From contig VCJN01001792.1 in the NCBI GenBank assembly GCA_006384855.1, forward strand, positions 40,666-104,665: a stretch of 64,000 bases of DNA, written 5' to 3'. The translations under genes and the position numbers were made by a program. This DNA is from Tetraselmis striata. Its lineage: Eukaryota; Chlorophyta; Chlorodendrophyceae; Chlorodendrales; Chlorodendraceae. Shown here in pieces: positions 9,261 to 20,565 of this stretch; position 1 is the stretch's first letter, and each line of letters begins with the position of its first letter. The notes beneath the pieces are model-generated. The model was not told where the DNA came from and ran no database searches. It worked only from the letters and a program-made list of their open reading frames with translations.

Positions 9261-10429
9261 TGTGTGAAATTGGAACAATGGTCGGAATCAGGCGCTAATA
9301 CAGTACCGAGTAGTAGCAGTAATCAGTAGCCACTACCCTATACAATCTTGATAGCTTCTGGGCGACGTGCTCCAGCGTGCACTGCACTCCATGCTGCGGT
9401 GTTGCCCCGCTTTGTTGTCTTATCCGCCGGAGCTGGCTGGTGACGAGGCCGCGAGGGCGCCATCTTCGTGCCGAGGGCGATGCCGGGCAGTGCGCTTCGC
9501 AAGATGGTCTCTAGCAGCCTCTCCGCGAGCGGCGGGGCTGTTAAGCACGAGATGCTGGTAGCCAACGCAGTCGGGGGAGCACAGGGCGGGCTGCTCGTAT
9601 CTGAGCTGCCGGCACCCAGTAGTAGCGCTGCCTCGTCGACGCCCGCCCCATCGCGCGAGCACGACTCCATGCCAAAGGGCAAATAGCCAACGCAGTGGGG
9701 GGGGGCCAGGTAGCTCATGCGGGCTGCTCGTAGCTGGGTTGCTCGTAGGCAGGCTGCTGATCCGGATAGTGCACTCGCCCTCCTGCCTCGCGGTCGCCAT
9801 TGCGCTCGCCGATGATGCAACGGCAGTTGCAGCCGCCGGGCGCGGCTCAGAAGTTGGTGTTCTTGCACGCCTAGCCGCCGCATTATTGGTTGGCCTTGTC
9901 GCCGTTGCCGTCGGTGCATCGGGTTGGCCATGAAGCTCTGCGCAGTAGGCGCAAGGGTCGTCGCAGCGGCCGCCCATAGCATTCACGAGCACGGTGTCGT
10001 AGATGCGCGTTCTCGCCAGGCGGCCCGTGGAGAAGTCGCCATGTGGCGATATGCTGCCGATGTATGAAGCACGAAGCACGAAATACTGCCTGAAACAAAA
10101 AGTATTGCATGATGAAGTGGATGCCCGCTACGCAGTCCACGTCGTCGGCAAGAGCACCACGTTGTTGCTTCCGGTAAGAGAGATGTGATGGGCGGGACCT
10201 AGGTAGGTAGGCGCCTGGCTAGGTAGCCGTAGCCGAGTTGTTGATACCCAGACTGCTCGTAGGCGGGCTGCCTAGAGAGTGGCGCAGCGGCACCACAGCG
10301 GTCGTCCACTCCGTCGAAGTTGGCAGGCAGGACGTGATAGGCGGGATCTGGGCATGTAGGGGCCCGGGCAGTTTGCGTGTTGTTTTCGCTGCGACGATCT
10401 TGGACGGCTTCTAAACGACACGCTCCGCG
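9261..10429. other. Unassigned GC-rich region with short internal repeats
   Basis: Contains recurring 'GGGCTGCTCGTA' and 'GTTGCTCGTAGGC' stretches (9590, 9720, 9745, 10255) and overlapping minus-strand open frames (for example 10079-9420 with CDDPCAYC). None is recognised, and no splice structure could be drawn. Possibly decayed transposon DNA. Confidence 0.3.
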
Positions 10430-13220
10430 TTGAAACGCTCCAGCAGCTCACATACAGCAGCTTCGCGACAGTCCCCCGGCGGTCCTTCCACTGAGCAAAA
10501 GCATGGGTTTTGCCAGCATGGCATATTGCGCCCCCATCGAACAAGACCACCTCCCCCCGACGGAAGTGCGAAACGCCGGCCGCCAGCACTGCACCCACTG
10601 CCGAGTCCCAACCGCATGCAGAGTGCAGTGGAATTGCCCGGCCACAAGATGCCACGACGTAGTCCATCCTTCCTGTGTAACCAGTACGGATGCCACATGT
10701 GCGAAGTGCGTCCTTAAAAACAACCCGGACGACACCACCCGATTGTACTCCGTACGGTGGGAGCCGGCCATGCAACTCACGGCGTCCATCATGGACACAA
10801 AACCGAACCCGCATGCGGTCGACGACTGCCACCGAATCCGCGCGAGACTCACAGCCCCGGAGACCCCCCCCCCCCCCCAACCCCTGCCCAACCAAACGGA
10901 CGGCACCCTGACCAAAAAACAGACCGAAATCTAGCTCGCATTAACCAACCCGGACATGAACTCCTTGCTTATATATAGAGGAATTATACCTCAGCGTCAT
11001 GGATGACCACAAACTCGTGCTCCACAAGCCCGAAGGCAAGGCCTCCCATACCCTTGACAGCAAGAGGGTAAAACACTTACATTTCCGCTTCCAGCCGGAC
11101 CGTCCGGATAAAACGTTCGCCGAATAAGTCTAGCGCTCATGATGGGCAGGGTGGGCACCTTCAGCAGTGATGACGACTACTCCGAACATCGAATAAGAAA
11201 AACCGGTGGGCCACAGATGACCGCCTCACGCTCGCCATCATGTCAGCCCTCCACGTCCGCACGAAACTCTTCAGTGCCTTCTCAACAAGTCAATATACAC
11301 CTCCAAGATCACAGCCTGTACATACCCCGAGGTCGGGGTATAGGCTGTGCAGGATGATGCAGTGTTCGGCGCGGGATCTCCCAACGAACTCCACATGTGG
11401 GCAAAGACATCACTAGCCAACCCCGAATACGACGACAAATGCGTAGTGTTGCAAGCTATATGCAACACGCACTCCGAAGCGTGCACGCCTAACGCCACAA
11501 ATATACGGCCACCGTGCTCACTTCGCCCCCCCCCTCCCCCGAGTGGACAGACGCATGACACAAAAAATCACATCTCCTCACACCCCTATGTCCAGAAGCT
11601 GTGCGCCGACCTGACCACATTTCGGTCCTCATAGCAACACACATGCCCCGCCATATAGATACCAAACTCGGCACCAAATGGCCGGTGGGGATGTATCTGT
11701 TCGCCACTGCCTCCTACCTAAACGGCATCGACGCCGTCGCAGCCACAGCCACGATGACAACAACAGTGCACGACATGTATCCCGAGCGCACCCCACTTTT
11801 CCACATAAACACCACCCAGCGACCGGTAGGCGCGGAAGCGATAAAAGCCGCGACAGCATGCCCCCACATTCCACGACCACCCCCGAATGGGAATCGCCAC
11901 CCCTATTATTGGAGTTACGCCCCCCAACTTCACCGATTCCGCTCATTCAGCCTACTATATGATAACAAGACGATGTGACCCAAACCGCTTCACATATACC
12001 GACGGCTCTCGCATCCAATGCAGCGACGTGATCGGCCTAGGCGCGGGGGTTTATACCTCGGGCATGCCCCCCATTGTTGTAAGAGTAGATGCAAATGAAA
12101 TACGCCTCACCATCACTACAGCATAACCGGCCGCGCGCCATCTCGGTGGCGTTGGACTCCGGCGCCTGAACATATCCTCTCGGACAGCGCAGTCTCGCTA
12201 CACCGAATAGAACGAATGATGTACATACCAATCATTCTACGGCGACACGTACACTAACTGTTACTAGAGCACGTAGTTCGACAACCCCGAACCCGAGCGG
12301 CAGCCGGACTCCGCGCAATCATTCAAAGCCCACGTCGGGGTGCTCGGCAACGAGCATGCCGATACTACCGCCGGTGAAGTGACCAACTACGGATCGAATG
12401 ATCGATCATGCCAGACACCACCGTCACCATAGGCGCCACACCGGATGCAACTGTTTACGTGTTGCTGGCCCCGGCTCGAGGGGCACCGACAACTATACAC
12501 CAACACTCCACAGCTTGAAAAATGCCCTTCATTGGTAAAAATGCAACCGCGTGCGTGGCCCGCGTTGCAGCCGATGAAAACCTTGCACTCCCACAGAGTC
12601 GATAATCATAGCACTGGCAACATGGGCAACACGACCGGACCTCATCAAACCCTCAGACATCACCACCTCCGAAAGAATACACATACTATAATTCATGTAT
12701 GTGGGGAACACACTCCGCAGAATGAAGAGAAAAGGCCAGCCATCCTTCACCTGCGGGAAGTGCGGAGAATATCCCAGCAACGGCCATATGGCCGGAAACC
12801 GCTTGTCGATGTCGGGCCTAAAAACGGACATACACAATAGTACACTCGAACTACATACCCATTGGCGAACTTTGCACCCTAAACGGCGGACGATGGCACA
12901 TGCTCTCAGTGGATGCAGGAAATAAAACCATGGCCAACCTTTTCATGCTCCGCCGATCGGGAACACCTCACAAGGCCTCATCTAGTCATAGCTCACATAC
13001 CGGTTCGGCACACAGTCGCACGCGTATACCCGTGCAACGGATCGAAGTTGCATATAGCGGACCAAACACCCAGAGGCTGCCTGGGGCTCTGTACTGAGCT
13101 GGGCGCGGAAGACGGAGACGCCGCGAAGTCCGAGACAACACGCATGAGGGGCAGCCCAAGGCTGCGATGGAAGGGCGAGGCGGGGATGGACACGGAAGAG
13201 GCTGGCCGGTAGCCTGAGGT
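10430..13220 (+). pseudogene. Decayed non-LTR retrotransposon (PHD-like finger and RNase H traces)
   Basis: Two traces on the plus strand. Near 10590-10710 a Cys/His cluster reads CTHC ... CPATRCHDVVHPSC ... CAKC, with PHD/RING-like spacing (HxxC followed by CxxC). Near 11990-12060 FTYTDGSRIQ ... IGLGAGVY matches the RNase H motif (YTDGS ... GAGVY) of LINE pol proteins. At about 12695-12790 a CGKCGEYPSNGHMAG stretch resembles the Cys/His motif that ends such proteins. The frame is broken repeatedly between these points, and I could not locate reverse transcriptase motifs. Elements in algae and animals do carry PHD-type fingers in ORF1, but the family here is not identified. Confidence 0.45.
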
Positions 13221-15540
13221 TGTAATACACACATGTATCCCTACTATGGTTAGAGATGGCAGGCCCTTAGAACGACACGTCCGGGCGGGGGAGAGCAATG
13301 GAGTAGAAGTTGTAATTCAATCTCAACTTGAAATCTGCACGCGTCGGCAACCCCAGCCGACTGGCCGATATCCAAAAGGGCAAAACCGAACCCAAGAAGA
13401 CGGCGAACGGGTACCCGTAGTCCTACCTGCCAACATGTTACCCCCTCATCTACGACCGAGAAACTGCAAGCCGGGCAGTACGAATCGTCGGATGCAACGG
13501 GATCTAGCCACCGAAACCGTAACTCCCCGCCGCGACCCCAAAATAATACAAAAAGTACACATTAGATGATTGAGTTCAAATACTGTACCGATATCAACCA
13601 TGCCACTATACCTATATGCCCTCATCTGCAGAAAATAGGAACCCATGGTAGAGGCCCTCAACAGCCAAGGCTGGACGTGCCTGATAGAAATCATCGCCAT
13701 TATCCTTTGCCGCAGCGGCACCATGCGCAAACTTACATTGTAGGCCATCCAACGCCTCACGGTCCTACGCCCCAAGAGACGCCCCCATGACATATATCCC
13801 CGTCCGCTGCCCGGAACCGCAGCGATCAGTCTCTGTAGAAATCTCCAAAGACAGTCCATCGGTTGGCTACACTCACTCTCGCACCAGTCCGTTAGACCCA
13901 TCACGGCCAAAACCCGTACCTCCAGCAATCCGCCTACAGTAGTGACCACCCGCATTAACAGCCACGATTCAGCGGACCACCATATACACAAGACCTATAC
14001 GACGGAACACCTATACGGGGGGGATACCTAGGCGGCACGGAAGGAGGAGGACACGAAGGAAGAAGCAAGGCCGGAAGTTGTATCCATAATCCCTAGGGTT
14101 CCCACAGCTGTTGGATAAAGCATGTCCTAAAAACAACCCGGTTGGGTCGGCGGAGAGCAACAAGTCAGCACGCGTTGTAATTCAACTTCAATTTACACAT
14201 GTATACTTCACGACGCTACCGCGTTTGCTGGGCGGGGCACCGTTTTGCTTCTATTGGATACGCGCAAATATCGCATCGTCATTATTCTATCTATCATTCT
14301 CGATCGATACATTGGTTTCGGAGCTAGTGTTCAGCTCACCGTTGCTCACGGTAGAGCTCGCCGTTCCAATCCCTACGTACTGAATAAACCGCCAAGAATT
14401 GACGTCTATCGTGGAAAGGCATGTCGTGTGGCATGATAAAAAATACGCGATGTCCATATATCCTACTATGATTACGTGTATGATGTGTACCTGAGGGGAC
14501 TACTATAGGTGTATGCATGTGGCATCAAGCGTTTTGCTTTATTTGAGGCGGCCGATAATTTCCTTTAGTACGTACGAGCAGCAGCGTGTTGATACTATTG
14601 ATTGCGCAAGCCCCATACCTGCGGGATGTGAAAGGACACATTTTTTATACGTCTTCTGCATTTTTGCTGAAAATGACAATTAGATCCACCACCGTGTGTA
14701 TCATATCTTGCTGCTACCGCCTACACCGTGACCAGTACCTCCCAATACACCGACACCCGTCGCCAGATATGTACGATTCGCATCCCAGCAGCAAGCGTGC
14801 CCACCAATACCAAACGAAGCAACGTGCCGTTGCCGACTTGCCGCAAGCCCTTGGGTGTGTGTCGTCTGGTAGCTTCTGCTTGGGCGCCGGGGTGGCCCTG
14901 CGGATCGCGGTCACGCGCATGCGGTTATTGGTATTTTTGACATATAACATGCGGTCATTGGTACTTTGATATAAAGGTGATTACTTAGTATGAATAACTA
15001 CCTGTATGAGTATTCATGAAGATAAGCTGCTCCGAAACCACACGTTGAGTCTTCGATGCCTACTGAAGCCCGAGCAGGCGGGGGGGCACATCATTTCCGC
15101 CGCGCCGGCTGCGCGATGGCGGCAAGTCCCCGCAGCACTATTGTATCACTCAGGGATAAGTGGCGCGTTCTCCTTTGCACAGTCGGTGGGCAACGCAGCC
15201 GCCGTCACCCGCAACCGTCAGGTGTCTGAGCACTATGCCCTGTCTATCAGCAGATAGCTACACAGCAGCCTGCAACTTGTGCTTCTGTACAGGTGTAAAA
15301 ACGCCGTAGTAAATATCGACGTAATCGAAAGCTACGGCTGCCACAGCAGGGCCAAGCATGGCGACATATCTACAAAGAACAGAATGCCCTATCAGCACAT
15401 ATATAGTATTTGCGCATATTCGTTATGTGTCTCATCAGAACTTCGGTAACGACACCCATTGTCCATCCGCGTGCTTGGCACCTAGCTCAAAGTAGCTGCT
15501 CATCGGAACCGTACTTGTGTTTGAAGCAGATGCCACAGAG
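13221..15540. other. No gene seen
   Basis: Mixed composition. A phrase resembling 'GGAGAGCAA...GTTGTAATTCAA' occurs at about 13290-13325 and 14150-14195, so some of this may be repeat debris. No convincing exon or RNA. Confidence 0.35.
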
Positions 15541-15545
15541 TTACA
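15541..15545 (-). terminator. TGTAA poly(A) signal of the ENTH-ArfGAP gene
   Basis: Minus-strand TGTAA about 190 nt past the stop codon at 15736-15738. Between them lies a C tract on the plus strand (15670-15693). Confidence 0.45.
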
Positions 15546-15735
15546 GCTGATTAGTAAGTAAATTGGGTATTAAATTGGGTGCTTTGCAATCCGCCAGCGC
15601 CAGCGCCGCCAACACGGACAAGAGAAGTACTGACGGGACATTTCCTTGATTCAACTGTGCCCTAATCAAGCCCCCCCCCCCCCCCCCCCCCCCGGCCCTC
15701 CGCCCCCTTTCTGCAGCAGAGTGTACCCCACGGGC

Positions 15736-18700
15736 TCATCGCCCAGCAGCTCGCATCGGCGCGTTGCCGTGCGCATGATTGGTGGAAGCAGATGGGGAGG
15801 CCATCTTGAACGATGACATCAGCTCGTCCTGCAGCGCATCGAAGTGGGTCACGCCGACGGAGGAGCCCCGGTGGTTGCTTGGCTGCCAGGAGGCGCGGCT
15901 TGCCTGCATGCCCTGCCCTGCTGGCTTTCGGACTTGCTGCTGGGGAGCCGCGCTGTACGGCTGCCGCACAAGCTCCGGGAGGCGGGAGGGGCCGGCCGGT
16001 TCCATGCCGGTATACTGGTAGGCGAGCAGGTCGTCCAGGCCAAAGACCACCGATGCCCCGGTCATCTGCGTCTCGGGCAGCGGCTGCTGCTGAGGTGAGG
16101 GCATGTACAGCTCCTGTGCGTCCATGATGTTGGGGCTCTGCGCCAGCTCCTCGATCCCCATGCCCATGGGTGCTCCTGCAGGTGGTGGGTGCACTGTGCA
16201 GATCGGCACAGACAGCGAGTAAGCTGTCGTGCGGGCAGAAGCGGGCATCTGGTGCAGTTGGGGGCAGCATATGAGAAGGCAAGTCGGACATCCAAAGGGG
16301 GGGGGGGAGGGGGCATACCTGCTGGGGTGGATTCAGGAGGCGGCAGCACGCGGGCTGCAGGGACATGTGGCGCGGCTGGGGCCGTCGCCATAGGCACCGG
16401 CTCCGGCTCAAAGCTCAGCAGGTCAAACAGCGGCATTGGCTCAGCAGCGGGCGCAGATGCTGCCAGCGCAGGGGCGGCGGCTGGCGCCGTGGGCACGGGT
16501 GTGAACGCCGCCCCCCAGCTGGCATCGGAGAAGGCGGGCGACGCTAGCGGGGGCTGGGACACGTCATCATCAAAGCCCAGCAGGTCAAAGGTGGGAACCG
16601 CCACAGGTGGCTGAGGCTGTGGCGGCCGCTGAGGCTGCCGAGACGGCTGCGGCTGAGGCTGCGGCCTTGCACGAGTAGGAGCGGAGGATTCCTGCGCCAC
16701 TGCCGGCGCCGGGCCAGCAGCCTCAAACTTGCTCCAAAAAGCGCCACCAGTCGTGGGGGCGGTGCTGGCTGTCCTCACGCTGTTGGCCCGGGCAAAGGCC
16801 GACTGCCGTGGCGGCTGGGCTGCAGCTGGCGGTGGGGCAGGACGGGTCGCGGGGCTCGGGGCCGGTTCGGCAGCGACAGGCTGTGGCACGGAGAGCTCCT
16901 GCTCCACAGCGGCGCTGGGAGGCCATTCGCCCTGCGCCCACTGGCCGCTGTACTTAGCTCGGATAAAGCTTGCCAGCACCTGGCGGTCGCTTCCGGTGGC
17001 GGGTCTCTCGTGCGGGGGCAGCCGCGCCTCCCAGTAGCTGTTGGCAATCGTGTTGCCGGTGTTGGACAAGAAAGCCACCTGCTCGGGCAGCCAGGTGTCG
17101 AGGGTGCACGAGCGCACCTGCACACACGGGCGGAGGAGGTTGCAGGGCATCAGCCACCACAACACATGTGGCAAAGGCTATCACAGTGGCAACCGCCGTG
17201 CATGGCAACAACGCGGTGATTATAATAACCAGCTTTGCAAAGGACAATAAAGATAGTACAGTGATAAAAGAACAGTGATGTTGACAGGAGAAGCACCACC
17301 ATTACTGCCAGCATCTGTATTGGCCTTAACAGTGTATACCCATATCATTCACCTGGGTTTGCGCTGGTCGCAAAATTCAATTGTTTCGCACCACCGGCTC
17401 AAGATATTTCGTGCTATACTCGTGATGGATTTCTATACGGGGGCCGACGCACCTATTAGAACCCTTATTATAGTCCTCAAAGTGGGCTCGCTTGCAACCC
17501 ATAAGAAGATTTGCCAAAATTTGGCCGGATTTTGACCTGATAGGCCGAGTAGGTACTTGTGCGCAGTGTTCTTAATACCGGGCCAGCACCCGTACATTTC
17601 CGAATACACATAGGTTTCCTTCCTTGCGAGGGGCTCTGAAACAGTGATATGGTGGCAGTAAGTAGCAGAGACATAAAATACGTCAAGAGTGGCAACCAGC
17701 GTCAGGTCGGTCCGTACCTTGGAGATATGCACGCCCAGCCCCCGGTGGATGCCTGCGCACTGCATGCAGATAAAGACGCCGGTGTTGATGGACGCCCACG
17801 TGGGGCGGCTGCTGCTGCCTCCGCTGCAATCTGCGCACACGCGGTTCTCCGGCCGCCCCAAAATCTCCTTGAGCCTTGCCAGGTTGCGCTTGTTCTCCTC
17901 CAGCGTCACGCCCTTCATCTCGCCGGCGTTGCGGCCCACCGGCGGCTGCGCAGGCCGGTGCCCATTGGACTCGGACGCCGCCTCGCGGTGGTACTGCAAG
18001 CGGTCATCGCCGTCGCCGCTGAACCTGCCAAACCTGCAGGCCCACGATCCATGTAAGCACACAACAGCCACCAGGGCACTCCAGCCGCAACCTTCAAACC
18101 CCAGCCCAACCCTACGGCCCCCTCCCCCAACACACCTGCAGTCCCGCCCCCCCCTCCCCTTCCCGCGGCCGCTTCACCCAGACCAACCCCGCACTCACTG
18201 CTGCTTCCTCCACGCTCTGCCACACCTTGCCCCTGCCGCTGTACAAGCCAAAGAGTGCGATAACGATGGACAACGCTGGCGTGTTGCAGCCACTCTCCTG
18301 GAGCCAAATACGCCCAGTCCCTTGCGATTGGCAACACCACGCACACTCCCCACGCCTTGTCAACATATCTGAGCACAGATTGGGCGGCACTAGTGCTTGG
18401 CCATATCTTTTGGGGAACGGAAGCGCCCCCCCCCCCCCCCCCCCCCCCACACACACACACCTCCACATGCTCTGCCCCCCAGCCTTGCCCTGCTGCTTCG
18501 CCATCCCCGTCCCCCTCCGCACAGCAGCACTTGACCAAGATCTGACTGGTGCTGTCTGCCAAGGAAAGGGGGGGGGGGGGGGGGGGGGGGGGGCACCCAC
18601 CCTGCCCCATCATCGCCTCCACCCGTGGCAGAGCTGTACGAGTGGGAGTTGTTAGGGGAGCGGCTTCCCACCTGCAGGCAGACCACGTGGTGCGCATTCA

Positions 18701-19835
18701 GCCGCCAGCCGGCGAGGACGAGGTTGTGCCGGGTGCTAGAGCGCGCACAGGCTGCGGATGGCCTGTCAGAGGGGTTGAAATTGGGGATGGGGAGTGGGAG
18801 TAGGTGGGGGTACGCCTACCATGTCATTCCTGGAGTAGCCCTGGTACTGCTGGCGCTTCTTCTTGGCGGCCTCGCGCTCCGCATCCAGCAGTCTGGGGCT
18901 GGCCAGCAACGCACGGATGGCGGCTGCCCTATGCCGGACATTGATACCCTGCTCGGGAGTCGCCACAAACTATGGCGTCAGCCATCAAGCGTGCGTAATG
19001 CTGTCCTTACCATGCGCTGGCACCGCAGCGACGCTGGAGAGGAGGGAGGGCAGCGCTGAGGTGGGCCGGCAACCTGGTCGTGGCCCTTCTCGTCAATGTA
19101 CGCGAACTCCTCCAGCTGTTCCAGCTTGGGCATCAGCTCCCCGTTGGCCAACGTCACCCACGTGTCGCTGCCTCGCTTCATGATAAACTCCAGCACTGTA
19201 AGCGCCTGCAGCACGGAGGATGCAGGGGAGATATGACAGTGCTGAGAGCCTGCCTGATCCCCTGTGGCTGGCAGCTGTGGTCGGATTATGGGCCATGGCG
19301 CCCCGGGCCTCCACCTTATACACATTCCTCCACTTGTCAGCGGGGTAGCCTAGCCGGAGCTCCACGATTGCCTGCGCCACGATCACCGAGCGCCCATCCG
19401 CCGCGAGTTCAGCCGTGCCAGCGGGCAGTGGGGATGGAAACGGTGTTGCACTGGGAGAGGGGGGTGGGGCGGAGGCGTACAAAGATAACGTAGCAGTCCT
19501 GCTGCCTGAAGGAGGCTTCCGCGAGCTCGTTCAGCATGGTGCCAGTCGGGCCCCTATGCATAGCGGCGGCGGTGCAAGGCAGAGCGGCGCTGGTAAGAGG
19601 CTGGCCAGTACGGATGACAGGCTGGCTGCTTGGCGTCCCCGGGCCGGTGGGGGGGGGGGGGGGGGGGGCGCACTCACCAGGGCTCGTTGCGCGTGGCCTC
19701 TCTCACTTTCCGCTCCAGCGGGGAGTACGGTCGATACTGCCCATGCTTCACGGCAGTGTAGAGATCCCGCACCCATCGGTAGCTCTCCACCACGCCGTTC
19801 ACCACCACCTCGGGCGTCTTCTTCGCCAGATCCAT
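15736..19835 (-). CDS. ENTH-ArfGAP fusion protein (clathrin adaptor plus Arf GTPase activator), 9 exons, 721 aa
   Basis: Exons on the minus strand: 19835-19678, 19553-19490, 19371-19315, 19205-19074, 18948-18820, 18671-18601, 18033-17718, 17117-16319, 16175-15736. All introns are GT-AG; 2166 nt in one frame. Residues 8-180 form an ENTH domain ([58 protein letters not shown]), which binds phosphoinositide membranes. Residues ~243-365 are an ArfGAP domain: CADC...CMQC zinc finger and the catalytic Arg in [13 protein letters not shown], which stimulates GTP hydrolysis on Arf. The finger loop is about three residues longer than usual. The tail is Pro/Ala/Gln-rich with FDLLGFDDD (~490) and [10 protein letters not shown] (~540), resembling clathrin-box and adaptor-binding DLL motifs, and [10 protein letters not shown] further on. 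Expected at trans-Golgi or endosomal clathrin coats. The exon 6-7 joint (GG|G) is in frame, so the fusion does not rest on proximity alone. Confidence 0.85.
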
Positions 19836-20221
19836 TGCCAACGCAGCCGCAACCTGGAACGAGCTCCCCCAGCCCCTCGACACCCGGCAGCACCTGCCCG
19901 CTCACTGCAGGCGGGAGCACGTGCACAGTCACACCCTTGGTGGGGTCTCCTTTCAAGGTGATAAGGCAAGGGAGTTGTGCGTGCGCACGGCCGGAAAACG
20001 GCCTCCTTTCCGGGGCGGGGCTGCCTGGAGGCGAAAACGCCTCAGCATTATATGAACTCCAGATCTTTATCACAGCACCAGATCTGTAGATCCCTTAGTA
20101 CAGTGACGCGCAGGGGCGCAGGGGCCGGCGGAGTCCCCCCCCCCCCCCCCCCCCCCAAAACCCCGATCGAATCCTCCATAAATGCTTCTCTGGTCGAGAA
20201 GCACATACAGGTATAAATAAT
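19836..20221. other. Promoter-side region of the ENTH-ArfGAP gene
   Basis: No gene. Contains a C run at about 20137-20156. Probably 5' UTR and promoter; no motif recognised. Confidence 0.35.
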
Positions 20222-20305
20222 ATTTAGTTATGTGAGCTAGCTGCAAAAGACGATCAGGAAACCAACCGAAAAGGAAATAGAAAACGTCCGCTACAGCAAT
20301 TGCCG
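20222..20305 (-). repeat. LINE 3'-tail repeat, copy 2
   Basis: Minus-strand tail matching 3362-3432 over about 70 bp. It lies downstream of the retrotransposon ORF at 20566-22086 on the same strand, which marks it as that element's 3' UTR. Confidence 0.6.
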
Positions 20306-20565
20306 GTAAGCAGATTTAAATAATATTTTTACATAAGGGCTTTCACAAAAGCGCACTACAAACAGAACTAACAGCAACTATGAAAGGTTGCCAGCAAAAG
20401 AGAGACACAAGCCTGAAACCAAGGTCGAGCAGGAGGACAGGGAGCCAAGAACCAAGAAGGAGACAAGGGAACCACGAAGTCACATAGCTGCCAGGAACCA
20501 AAGGAACCCCCGCCCCGGGGTAGGCTATCATCCACGGCGAGGACGCTTGTAGCCAATGACCCGGG

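Noticed and set aside
9338-10079. Two overlapping frames of about 215 codons on the minus strand
   Set aside because: They conflict with each other. CDDPCAYC hints at a zinc knuckle, but nothing else supports a gene.
13446-13991. Minus-strand 181-codon frame
   Set aside because: Atypical amino-acid usage, antisense to the decayed LINE region; likely a shadow.
17915-18697. 260-codon minus-strand frame across the ENTH-ArfGAP intron 6
   Set aside because: It is out of frame with both flanking domains and reads through C tracts; the spliced model explains the region better.
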